Under the pieces are notes generated by a model. The model did not search any database. It worked only from the letters and a program-made list of their open reading frames with translations, and was not told the origin of the DNA. Made by a program: the position numbers and the translations under genes. A stretch of 64,000 nt of DNA from Thalassia testudinum (taxonomy: Eukaryota; Streptophyta; Magnoliopsida; Alismatales; Hydrocharitaceae): NCBI GenBank assembly GCA_037157565.1, contig JAZHRO010000013.1:38506501-38570500 (forward strand). Direction: 5' to 3'. Every line of letters begins with the position of its first letter. Position 1 is the first letter of the stretch. Positions 11,501-21,700 of the stretch are shown piece after piece.

Positions 11501-12028
11501 TGATGAGAGACAAAAAACGCCATCATACTTAAAACTCCACGAAAGGCCTAACAAGAGGTTCGGCTAAACAAGAGTGAAATAGGTAGGCAGATCCGACCTG
11601 CCTCCACTCGGGAAGATTCGAATATGGGCGGGTTTGGATAAACCCAACTCGCCAGAAAATCCGACGGCAATCGGTGACAAGAAGATGGTGGAAAAGTTCA
11701 ACACAGCCATACCAACATAAATGATGGCATGGCCGTCGTAATTAATAACCTGACAACATACATGCCTTCACAGTGGGCGTATCCGGTTAGAAGATCTTGC
11801 AGTAGGATCAACCCCTTGGACTATAAATAGCTAATAGAGGCCCTCGAGGCTCTCTCTCAGGCAATCAGAGAGGAAAAGAGAGATTGTATCATCACTTCTT
11901 ACCAGTGAATAGTTGGGAGCGTCGCTCTCCCCTCAGACGTATATCCTTCGTAGTGGAATTGGGTTAACAACCCTCTCGCTTTATTGTGATTGCTTATTTT
12001 TGAATCATTGAGTTGAACCTTCCAATCA
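11501..12028 (+). repeat. 3' LTR of Tat gypsy element
   Basis: It starts TGATGAGAGA after the purine-rich GAGGGTTAGGGGCATA and probably ends CCAATCA at 12028 (an earlier AATCA at 12007 is the alternative). Inside are a TATA box in CTATAAATAG (about 11821-11830) and a transcribed leader with AGTTGGGAGCGTCGC and GGAATTGGGTTAAC. The same leader pattern occurs in the LTRs at 31.9-32.6 kb and 45.8-46.3 kb. The right target duplication could not be matched because the left end of the element lies outside the window. Confidence 0.65.
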
Positions 12029-13429
12029 CTTAAGAGGTTCGATTAACTTGTAAACTATAGAGGTCTTTTTTCTCATTTACACTTTTTTCTTTCGAGAAAC
12101 ATATTTTGAGATGTTTATGACATAATTTATATTTTTTAAATTTTCTGTCCCTTTTTTTTAATTATGATTCAACCTGTTTACATTTATAACAAAATATTAT
12201 ATTTTAAAGAAATTATAAACAAACCTGAAATGAACCCTAAATTAATTGAATTGAAATTAGAAATATTTTAAATTTTACACTTAAATAAAATATAAATGAA
12301 CCAAATTAAATCTCACCCTTATTGTTTGTTATCAAACTTGAATAATGAAAAATAGTTATCGAATCAAATTGAATCTTGGTAGGTTTGTTTAAGTTTGATT
12401 CGTTTATATATATATATTATGTTAGAGTGGGTATATTTTAGTATACATTAATATTAATGTGATGTAATGTGATAATTTAAAAATAATATATTTTAATAGA
12501 TATTGATATTGATTTGATGGAATAAAAGAAATTATAACTCTTTAACCTTGTTCCATAACTTACCTGAAACTACCCATTTATCTCTTGACCAAATGCACCC
12601 TAAGGTAGTATTTGATAAGCAAGTTGAGTTAGTTAACCTGTGTTTATTTTCCACTTAACTTAACTTTCATTTATTTTAAGTCAAAAAAAGTTAACCTGAT
12701 GTAAACTTATTTTACCTCATATGTAAAATAAGTTTAACCCACTTAAATACTCAAATGATAAAATTTAATTATTTCATCATTTTATTCCTTCTCTGTTCCT
12801 CTACCTACCACTTACATATTTTGGTGAGATTAAGAGAGCTGGACTTAACATTTAGGCGATTTTATGCTCGAGAACATGTAGAGTTCAGCTTGGTGATTTT
12901 TGAGAATGGGAGAGGTGCTTTACCGGAGGTTTTAATACCAAAAAAGCCTTGCTTTTGAGTCTGGTCCGCTAGGGGTATTTTTGTAACAAATAAGAAGAAG
13001 GGATATTTGTATGATTCTAAGGATATGTTTGTAAAATTTCTCCCTTTTTTAGTTGGAGCCTAAGTACGATAGTAAGCAAGGAAAGAGAAAGTTATGCTCA
13101 CGTAAGGAGGTTCGAGTACATACACTTTGTTTAGGGCGACCTTGCCATTCATATATATAATTGTCTTATAATAATTCCATTTGGACTAAATTAGACTCAC
13201 CATCTTCCTACACCTTACGAGTGTTATATTGATCTAGATATAAGATAGAGGTGTTAAAAGAAAACTTACGTACTTAGGCCGCGATTCCTGTCGAGTTTCA
13301 ATTATTACTATTTTCTTTTTTGTGGCAATTCTTACTAATCTTGAAATGTGAACTTTTGCAAATGCAACAACATTACATTTTTCTTTTCCAGATATGATAA
13401 TTTTCTCCATAAACTAAGCAAAAACTTTG
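12029..13429. other. AT-rich intergenic DNA, no gene seen
   Basis: Low-complexity AT-rich sequence with short open frames that resemble nothing known. A stretch near 12605-12760 starts GTAGTATTTGATAAGC and ends near TAACCCACTTAAATACTC. It may be another decayed MITE related to the one at 37.8 kb, but the ends are poor. Confidence 0.4.
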
Positions 13430-13774
13430 GCTGCATTTGACAGAGGGATAGTACTATATCAGGATAGAATAGAGTAGAATGAGCATAAAAGGTATTTGGT
13501 TGGTGAGATTGTAGTGATTGGTGTGATTGTTAATGATTGGTACATTGATTTTGTGAGAGAGGAGTGAGAATCAGTAGGTTTTGATGTGATGGATTTTAAT
13601 TATTAAATATTATTTTTTGAGTTATATGTGGAAAAAGAGAGTATTAGTGTGTTTTGATGTTATGGAAAGAGGGAATATATATGGGAAGAGTGAACTTCTT
13701 GGAATCCGTACTATTCCTATCCCATCCCACCTCTTAACCCTTATCCCACCCCTTATACCACAGCCAAACACAGC
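13430..13774. mobile_element. MITE with degenerate terminal inverted repeats
   Basis: The left end reads GGCTGCATTTGACAGAG. The right end, read in reverse complement, is GCTGTGTTTGGCTGTGG, so the two ends are imperfect inverted repeats of the widespread 'gctg..tttgg' plant MITE type. The interior is about 345 bp with no coding capacity. I could not find a clean target duplication. Confidence 0.5.
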
Positions 13775-13799
13775 TTTACACAAGAGAAGTCTAAACTAA

Positions 13800-14148
13800 G
13801 GCTTAGTTTATTTGAGGGTTAACCCCCGTTTACCTGACTACTTAACCTATAATTTACTAACTCAGGTTTATTCACTTTAACACGGGTTTGTCTAACATCA
13901 ATTTCAATTAGTATTAGTCAAACCTGTGTTAAAATTATACACCACTCGTATCTCTGACATCTCTTATATTTTATATACTTAACACCACTGTCAAATAAAC
14001 ATCACAATGGTTAACACCACAATTTAACACTAATTTAAATAAACACAAACTGATGTTAACACCACTCTATAAATAAACACAATTACGGGTTAACATTAAT
14101 TTTATATTTCTTAAGATAACTTTTCTAACTCTCCAAATAAACTAACCC
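13800..14148. mobile_element. Tourist-like MITE with TAA target duplication
   Basis: The left end is GGCTTAGTTTATTTGAGGG and the right end in reverse complement is GGGTTAGTTTATTTGGAGAG, an inverted repeat of about 15-20 bp. TAA flanks both sides (13797-13799 and 14149-14151). A 349 bp body with TAA duplication fits the PIF/Harbinger (Tourist) type. Confidence 0.6.
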
Positions 14149-14733
14149 TAAAGGATAGGCATCGGCACTCACACTATGTAACCAACTCATCTGAAAACAC
14201 CTAATCACATGCAGACTTAGGAGCACTAATACAGATGCTCCTTATTGCGACTTGCTTAATATGTTTCTACTGGCGACAACACCACCCCTGTATCATGCTC
14301 CTAATCTACCCCCTAACCAATTGCCACCGCATAATTCTTTCCTACGATTAGAAATCTTGCCAGAGACATTCTGAATGTCTGGAGACCATACCATCTACGA
14401 TGATGTAGACAAAAGCCCCAGCCATCACACCCTACGATCTCGAGTAGTATACCAACCGTATTCAAGGGCTTGATCCAAAGTGAAATGTGATACCATCTCT
14501 ACGAGGCTACGAAGCTTGACTTGAACGTAACCTACCATGGATGCATGGACAAAGTTGGATACCAAATAAGCAACCAAATGCATATGTGCACTGGAATGGA
14601 TTTAGTCATAGCTGAATTATAGCTGATCCATTCATAAACCATCCAATTCCACGACCCCAACTACCTGTCCCATAAAAAGGTGCACCGTGCCCCCGCCGAC
14701 AGATTCAAACCCAACCAACTCAAAACGGCCCGC
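14149..14733. other. Upstream region of PPR gene
   Basis: No gene, RNA or repeat is recognised. GC content rises sharply from about 14640 towards the PPR start. No confident TATA box is visible. The PPR frame stays open upstream to 14680 without an ATG. Confidence 0.4.
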
Positions 14734-16365
14734 ATGGCCCCGCGCCCATCCCTTTCCCGCCAACTCCCTCTCCACCACATGGTCCGCAACCTCAGGTCCA
14801 TGAGGGAGCTCAAGCAGCTCCACGCCCACCTCCTCACCTCCCCACGCCTCCCCGCCCCCGCCGCCGCCTCCCTTCTCTCCCGCCTCCTCCTCTTCGCCGC
14901 CACCTCCCCCGCGGGCTCCCCCGCCTACGCCCTTGCCCTCTTCCTCTCCATCCCATCCCCCTCCCTCCCGCTCTACAACGCCGCCATCCGCGCCCGCCTC
15001 CAGGACCCCCTCTCCCTCTACAAGCACCTGCTCCTCTCCCGCATCCGCCCCGACCACCTCACGTTCCCCTTCCTCCTCAAGCACTGCGGCTCCCGTGGGG
15101 ACGCCCGCTCCGCGGGAGCGGTGCACGCCCACGTTGCCGCCCTCGGGTTCCACGCGGACATCCACGTGGGCAACGTCATGGTGTGCATGTACGCAGACTT
15201 CCGATCACCGGGCCTCGCAGCCAAGGTGTTCGACGAAATGCCCCACAGGGATGCTGCGTCGTGGAATTCGATGCTGGTTGCCTACCTGCGGTGCGGCGAG
15301 CTCTACTCTGCGATGGCAGTGTTTGGAAGGATGGGGAAAAGGAATATCGTGAGCTGGAACGCAATGATTACAGGTTTCGCACGGGGCGGCCGGCCGAGGG
15401 AGGCGCTTGCGTTGTTCCGCGAGATGCTTCTCGTTGAGGGAGATGGGTATCTGGGGCCTGATGAGATCACCACTGCCAGCGTCGTGTCCGCATGTGCTAC
15501 GTTGGGTGCGGTGGAAGAGGGGGAGGGGGTGCATAGCTTCATTAGAAAGCATGGTTTGGAGTTCGATGAGGTGATTGGGACTGCTCTAGTCGACATGTAT
15601 GGGAAGTGTGGGCTCCCGGATAGAGCGAGAGAGGTGTTTGATGAGATAAAGGACAAGGATGTTCAGGCTTGGACCACGATCATCTCGGCGTTGGCCGTAA
15701 ATGGGTGTGGTGAGGAGGCATTTCTTATCTTCGAGGAGATGGAGAAAGCTGGTGTCAGGCCGAATTACGTGACGTTTGGTGCACTGCTCAGCGTGTGCGC
15801 GCACTCGGGATTGCTGGAGAAAGGCAGGTGGTGTTTTAGTGAAATGAGGAATGTGTACTCCGTGGAACCAAATGCGAACCACTATGCCTGCATGGTGGAT
15901 TTGCTTGGTCGGGCAGGGCGATTTGAGGAGGCTCTGCAGTTGATCAGAAACATGACCGTGGAGCCTGATGCATATGTGTGGGGGGCGTTGCTGGGAGGGT
16001 GCCAGATGCATAGGAATGTGGAGTTAGGGAAGAGGGTTTGTGAGCATCTGATTGCTCTGGATCCTACGAATCACGCATTTTACGTGTCCTTGCTGGACGT
16101 ATATGCGAAGGGCAGGAGGTTCGAGGATGTGAAGAGGGTAAGGATGTTTATGAATGAGCGTGGGATCGAGAAAGCCTTGCCTGGGTGCAGCTCAATCGAG
16201 GTTGATGGCTGGGTCTATGAGTTTTCAGTCAAGGGGGCGCTTGAGATCCCTCTAGAGGTAATAGAGGAGGTGCTGAATGGGATTGACCTGGAGGTGAAAT
16301 TAGATTGCAATCTCGATGACCAGATGGAGAAAGCATTTGCTAGCTCAATGGCATTCTTGGTGTAA
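14734..16365 (+). CDS. Pentatricopeptide repeat protein, PLS class, E subgroup
   Basis: A single-exon gene of 543 aa. PLS-class PPR proteins bind organellar RNA sequence-specifically and usually guide C-to-U editing or processing in mitochondria or chloroplasts. I start at the ATG at 14734 (CGCATGG, good context); the frame is open 54 bp further upstream but only from a GTG. After a basic N-terminus and MRELKQLHAHLL, PPR units follow in tandem, for example DAASWNSMLVAYLRCG, NIVSWNAMITGFARGG, DVQAWTTIISALAVNG and NHYACMVDLLGRAG. An E domain covers residues about 409-500 (VEPDAYVWGALLGGCQ to LPGCSSIEVDGWVYEF). There is no DYW deaminase, so editing would need a partner supplying one. The first 600 bp are extremely GC-rich and the 3' half is near 50%. 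The target RNA and organelle cannot be told from sequence. Confidence 0.92.
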   Translation: MAPRPSLSRQLPLHHMVRNLRSMRELKQLHAHLLTSPRLPAPAAASLLSRLLLFAATSPAGSPAYALALFLSIPSPSLPLYNAAIRARLQDPLSLYKHLLLSRIRPDHLTFPFLLKHCGSRGDARSAGAVHAHVAALGFHADIHVGNVMVCMYADFRSPGLAAKVFDEMPHRDAASWNSMLVAYLRCGELYSAMAVFGRMGKRNIVSWNAMITGFARGGRPREALALFREMLLVEGDGYLGPDEITTASVVSACATLGAVEEGEGVHSFIRKHGLEFDEVIGTALVDMYGKCGLPDRAREVFDEIKDKDVQAWTTIISALAVNGCGEEAFLIFEEMEKAGVRPNYVTFGALLSVCAHSGLLEKGRWCFSEMRNVYSVEPNANHYACMVDLLGRAGRFEEALQLIRNMTVEPDAYVWGALLGGCQMHRNVELGKRVCEHLIALDPTNHAFYVSLLDVYAKGRRFEDVKRVRMFMNERGIEKALPGCSSIEVDGWVYEFSVKGALEIPLEVIEEVLNGIDLEVKLDCNLDDQMEKAFASSMAFLV

Positions 16366-17334
16366 GCTATGCATCCAAAAAAAAAGAAAAAGAACAAAAG
16401 GTACGCAATTGTTTTTCCTTGGGTTCAGAAGAGGGAGTTGGTCTTGCATAGGGGAGAGGAATGACAAGAAGAATTAAGCACATAATGACAACTCAATCCC
16501 CCTCACAGTACAGAAGAGGCATAAAGCTCTAAATGGCTTAGATTCTTCATTGATCCATATTCCACTCCTATAGAAATACATGGTAAATAATGGAGGGGAA
16601 GTTATTACCATCTTGCAGGAGATAATCAATGCAGTTTGGAGGGCACAAATCAATTGAAAATTTGCAACTGCTGAGACTACATGGTCTTGTAACAAGGACA
16701 AGACCCTCTGCATCAGGCAAATTGCTGGGGGGCATTGGCTGGTGATGGTAGATTTCAGCATAACAATTGGATAGTCTACAATCTACTACCGGAAGAAAAA
16801 TGTAAATATTAGTTAACTTATTTTTTCTTTTTCTTTTTTCATTTTATTGGTCAACGTTCCTTTCTATAGATCTTTGAATTGTTGATGTGAATATGGTATA
16901 CACCATGGAATAAATTTTCTTTGTGACCCTGATCAGTAAGGTCCAGGGCAGTTACTTTTATGCTCTTGTATGTATCCACTCATCTAGAGCTTTTGGGTTC
17001 ATGGATTTGGTGTTAACTTCATGACTACTTTATTAGGAACTCTTATTTTCTATTGGTTGGAAGACCAAATGATTGTATAGTTACAATTATTCTTTCTTTT
17101 TCTCTTGGAAAGGTGGTTGAATATTTCAAATAGTCACTTTTAACAAAATAGGCATCCTATGAACAGGAAATCATCCCCTATTGCTGTGATATGTATTGTC
17201 CAGAAAACACTAGGCCCTTATTTCATAGGCATTCCAAACCACTGATCAACAATAATCCACCAACTAGTATCGGAAATAAGAAGTTGCATTGTAATACTTG
17301 CAATATTTGTGTGATTGTGGAGAACGAAACAAGT
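16366..17334. other. Intergenic, 3' of PPR gene
   Basis: It presumably holds the PPR 3' UTR in its first few hundred bases. No gene or repeat is recognised. Short ORFs here are chance stretches. Confidence 0.4.
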
Positions 17335-17846
17335 AGGGGTGTACATGGGTCAGTGGAACTCAACCTAAATCCAACCTATTACACTACCAAACCCAACCCA
17401 ACCCATAAAAATCAAGTTGGGTTGGGTTGGGTTGAGCGGGTAATTGACTAATTAAAACTTATGTTTATCTCCTGCATGTTTCCTATGTCTTTTATACTTA
17501 ATAACAAAAAATGTTAAACTCATAAACAAATTTTATCTTATAAAAAAGTGAATAAAATAGGTAAAAACAAAAAAAACTTCAAACAAAAAAAATAAAGATA
17601 TGATATAAATGTAACAAGAAAAGATAAAAGTATACCTGATAATAAATTTGGTGGATGCATATAAAAGCTCAAGTGCATGCCAATAATTAACAAAAAAATA
17701 GCATGGAACTGGTGGAGGTGTGAGAGCTTAGGGTTAAGGCTGGAGGGAATTTGGGATGTGGGACCACAGGAGAGATGAGCTGATGAGAGGCTACGATTGG
17801 AAATTGGGAATTTGGAAAAGATTAAGTTGGGAGAGAGTTTGACTAC

Positions 17847-17900
<54 letters not shown>

Positions 17901-18003
17901 ATATCAGGTTGCGGGTTTGGTTGGGTTGATTAAACCTCAAACCCAACCCAACTTATTTTTTATCGGGTTGGGTTTGGGTTGAACCCGACCCATGTACTCC
18001 CCT
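17335..18003. mobile_element. Non-autonomous hAT-like element with GGGTTGGG subterminal repeats
   Basis: The left end AGGGGTGTACATGGGTC and right end (reverse complement AGGGGAGTACATGGGTC) match at 16 of 17 positions. Inside each end are runs of GGGTTGGGTTGGG or its complement, the subterminal repeats expected of hAT elements. If one base is added to each end, flanks GAAACAAG and GGAACATG agree at 6 of 8, a possible decayed 8-bp target duplication. There is no transposase. Confidence 0.6.
17850..17894. repeat. (AT)n microsatellite
   Basis: About 22 uninterrupted AT/TA units inside the hAT-like element. Confidence 0.95.
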
Positions 18004-18004
18004 G

Positions 18005-18772
18005 GGAACATGGACACTTAATGGTTACAATTTATGGATGGAAGTCCAATCTTGACTTTTTGTTAAAAATATTGTGGATGCTGGTTTTTGTACCACCATT
18101 TGTATCAATTTATCTTGAACCATAAGACAAATGACATTTGATATAACTTAATGTGTTTGGTGTACATTCCAAGGAAGTGCTATTTTTTTTATGGGGTGTA
18201 ACATTTTTATAAAAAAGGAAAAAGTTTTCCGTTTCTGGATAATTATATAAAATTACCACCCAAAATGAAAATGAGAATGATAGGTCACTGTAACATCAAC
18301 CCATTGTGACATGGTCAATCATCACCCCCAATGAAGCAAATAAAAAGTAAATCACATGATAAAGAAGCAATTGCATAGATTATAACAATAATATAACAAT
18401 CTCCCAATCTTTAATAACATAAACCCTGTTGATTGTTTACATCATGTTATGAATATTTATCAATGCACCAATGCCATAAGTCCTACAAATACATGGACCC
18501 TAACCAAGTAACTAGATCTTAATATGTGTCTGGTCCTTCTGCCTGGAAACAACCCTGTAATTTACCTTTCTAAAGTCCAACTCATATTGTAAATAAACAA
18601 GTCCCTCTCATATGGTAAATAAACAATCTCAGGCAATGGCACCTGATTCATGCTGAACAACTCATCTGGAAGGAGGATTAATTTTGTTGATTGAGGATGG
18701 GGGCTAAACTGACAGCAGTATTGCAAGAAATTTGGCAACTGTACTATCAAGAGAAACATGTGGAGGACCTTT
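18005..18772. other. Intergenic and probable arginase 3' UTR
   Basis: No gene is seen. The right part, directly left of the arginase stop codon on the minus strand, is the likely arginase 3' UTR. The exact polyadenylation site is not determinable by eye. Confidence 0.4.
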
Positions 18773-21700
18773 CTACTTTGATATCTTTGCAGTCAGCTCT
18801 CTTACCAACTTTGCAGCAACCATGGCAGTCATCCCATCAACAGTGTCTCTCTGTGGGTTGAATTCCACTACATCTGCAGCTACGATATCACCCTTCAGAT
18901 TGTGGAGAATGTTGAGGACATCACGGAAAGAGAGACCTCCAGGCTCGATATGAGACACGCCAGGAGCAAATGCAGGATCCAAGCAGTCCACATCTACTGA
19001 GATGTAGACACCTTTCACACCTTCTCCTAGTTTCTGCAAAGGAAAAACAATACCATGTTAGTAGCAACAAATATATGAATGAGAACGTCAATAATCCAGT
19101 TTAAGAGCAAGAGATAACCAAATTTTCCAGCAAGGAACGATCTCTTGAGAATGTGCGCATCTCATACTGCTCCACACCAAACCTCTTTCCTTGCTCACGC
19201 CCTTCTTTTGTGATTGATCTAATACCAACCTACTTAAATAAAACCATCAAAAGGATGAAGACTGACTCAAGATAAGTAGACATTATGCTTACTACAGACA
19301 AGGGTAGATCATGGGTTTATTTTGGCTAGTCTAAAAATTGCAAGAATAATAATAATAAAAAAACTCCAGCCAAAAGCAGGCAGGAAACTCTTATCAAAAC
19401 ATTAAACTGACTTAGCAAATGCGTATCATTAGTTGACAGATCATGAGAATTACAATCCCTGCATCCTTGTTGTAGAAGGTTTTTGTCTGATAAAATAATA
19501 TTCTTTATTGACTAGCTTCTATGTGACTTTTTTAGATGGGATTCTGGTGGCGTTCTACTTAGATTGTCCCATGTTTTACAAAGAGCAAGAATTTAGCTTT
19601 GGTTTTGTATAGTTGCATGCAACATGAAATGAGAGATTACTTATAAATTTCTCCTTGCTTTTCATGTCAAGGACAAGGAGAGAAGGTGATGTGATCAATC
19701 AAATGCAGCAGATAAAGTTAGCTGCTCCTTGAAAACAAGCTTTAAAATGTTTGGGCAACTTACTGAAGGTCACTTTTTAACTGATCGGCACATTTAGTTT
19801 ATCTATGCAATCCATTTCAAATAAGTTCTTTCACCAAAAGAATATTTCTGGAAGACTTCTGTTTCTGATATCGGTACAACCTCCATGGATTCTGCTTATT
19901 TTAAGTTAGATACAGGTGCTTATTCAAGATGAATCTTATTGGTGGCAAGAAATCTATATTAACTTATTTTTTCTGCCTATGTGTACCTGACTAAAAAAAA
20001 AAGGCTCAATTGAGTTCATCTATGGGAGTTTCAACATTCCATTTACCATTACAAAAAAAAAAAAAACAGAAGTTATGTACCTGTAGCAGTCTCCTAGCAT
20101 AACCTCCCTCCATTATTCTAGCGAAGGAAGAAGCATGTGAATATATATTCCCTTCAAATGCATTGTATATATCAGGATGGGCATCTAAATGTAGTACATC
20201 TAGGGGCCCACCAAGCTGCTCTGAAACTGCTCTTACAACAGGGAATGAAATTGAATGATCACCACCTAAAACCAAAGGCCGAAGTGGCTCCTGCATAAAT
20301 TTTGTGCATGGTATCAATATAGTCATAACTCATTATTAAGGGCTTCTGCTGCTACAGTACTGTCTGACTGTATTAAAAACAAAGGAGAGAAATTGCAAAG
20401 GGTGAAAAAATGTGCAAGAAAAGATGACATATAATCAAATGAAATGCTTCCAGCTGGACGAATGGCCTCTTGAGTTTAACATTTAAATAACCTTAAATTG
20501 GATCAATGATAAAGCAAGAAATGGACTTGTGCTTTTCAGTAGAAAGTGATTCTAACAACTGTCAGTAGCATGATACTCATCAAATAAGTTGCCTTACTTC
20601 TTCCATCACTAGCTTAACAGAGTCACTAATGATCTTTATCAATCTATCATCATCTACACCACAATCTCGAAGTTCTTGGATGGGGACATCACCAACATCA
20701 GTTAGAACTCGTGGGTCACGCAACTCTTTACCTGCAGTATTGAAGAAATTCAATCGTAATTATCTATGCAAAGACTTCAAATAATGTCCAAAAGTTGCAG
20801 AGTTCAATTCAATTTCAATGGCTCTAATCTTTTTCTTAAAGTGGCTGATCAGATTCTAACTAACATTTAGATTGTAGTCTGGTAAACCTGGAATTATCCT
20901 TAGATATACGGAATGTATGCGAGTTATGTCATTACGGTTAAGGTAAAGTCAACAGGAATGCTGTTAAACAGCAATAAACATGCTATTCGAGGATAAAAAG
21001 GATGACTAAATAGTTGACTCATAATAGAACTTTTATGGATGACCACATTGACATGCTAAATTACATCATAAAGCTAATGCTTGGATATTTGTTGATCCAA
21101 CATATCTAATAACTAAATGATATGGATGAAAAAATATTTATTTCATCTAAAAGCAAAGATGAATGAAATGTCTTTTCTTGACTTCTATTGGCACAGAACC
21201 TGTACAATAGCTAAAGTTGAACAATTAAGAATGCTCAAATAGCAACCATACCTTCTTCTGTAGTAGAATTTGTGCTACCACACCAAATGGCTTCTCTGAT
21301 ACGGGGAGGAGCAAAAGCTGGTCCCTGAAGGAAGGATGAATTGTGCCCCAGAGGAACTCCAATTAGTGAAGCTGAAGCCACCACACCCCCTAAAGCTCGC
21401 AAGAGCTCCCCCTAAAAGTTAAAAAAAAAAAGCAACTGGAGTTTCAGTTGATTAAATATTCATGCCAAAAAGATGAAACTGAGAAAATCATAGATGATGA
21501 TTATCAGTCTCAAACTCCCACTGTCAACAAGAGTGCAGATGACAGACAGTGGTAACTAATGCTGATACAAGAAAAGGGGTTTAAGTATTTTGCATTGGCA
21601 ATATAATTTCAGAACATCAGCACATAAGTCGAAGCAGAACAGCCTTGCCTCTACAAAGATCTCATTTATTGGTATACAAAATCTCACATGATGTGCAATT

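Larger units (their letters stand above)
6496..12028 (+). mobile_element. Tat-lineage Ty3/gypsy retrotransposon, 3' portion
   Basis: After the nested Sirevirus the plus strand reads gypsy protease, RT and RNase H (6496-8891), then a minus-strand ORF (about 9900-10710), then a TATA-bearing LTR. An antisense ORF between pol and the 3' LTR is characteristic of Tat-lineage elements (RIRE2, Grande, Retand). I found no recognisable integrase between RNase H and the antisense ORF, so that part is deleted or decayed. The gag half must lie left of the window. Confidence 0.8.

Noticed and set aside
14632..15165. Minus-strand 177-aa Gly/Glu-rich ORF and other overlapping ORFs in the PPR region
   Set aside because: Composition shadow of the GC-rich PPR coding sequence; no family resemblance.
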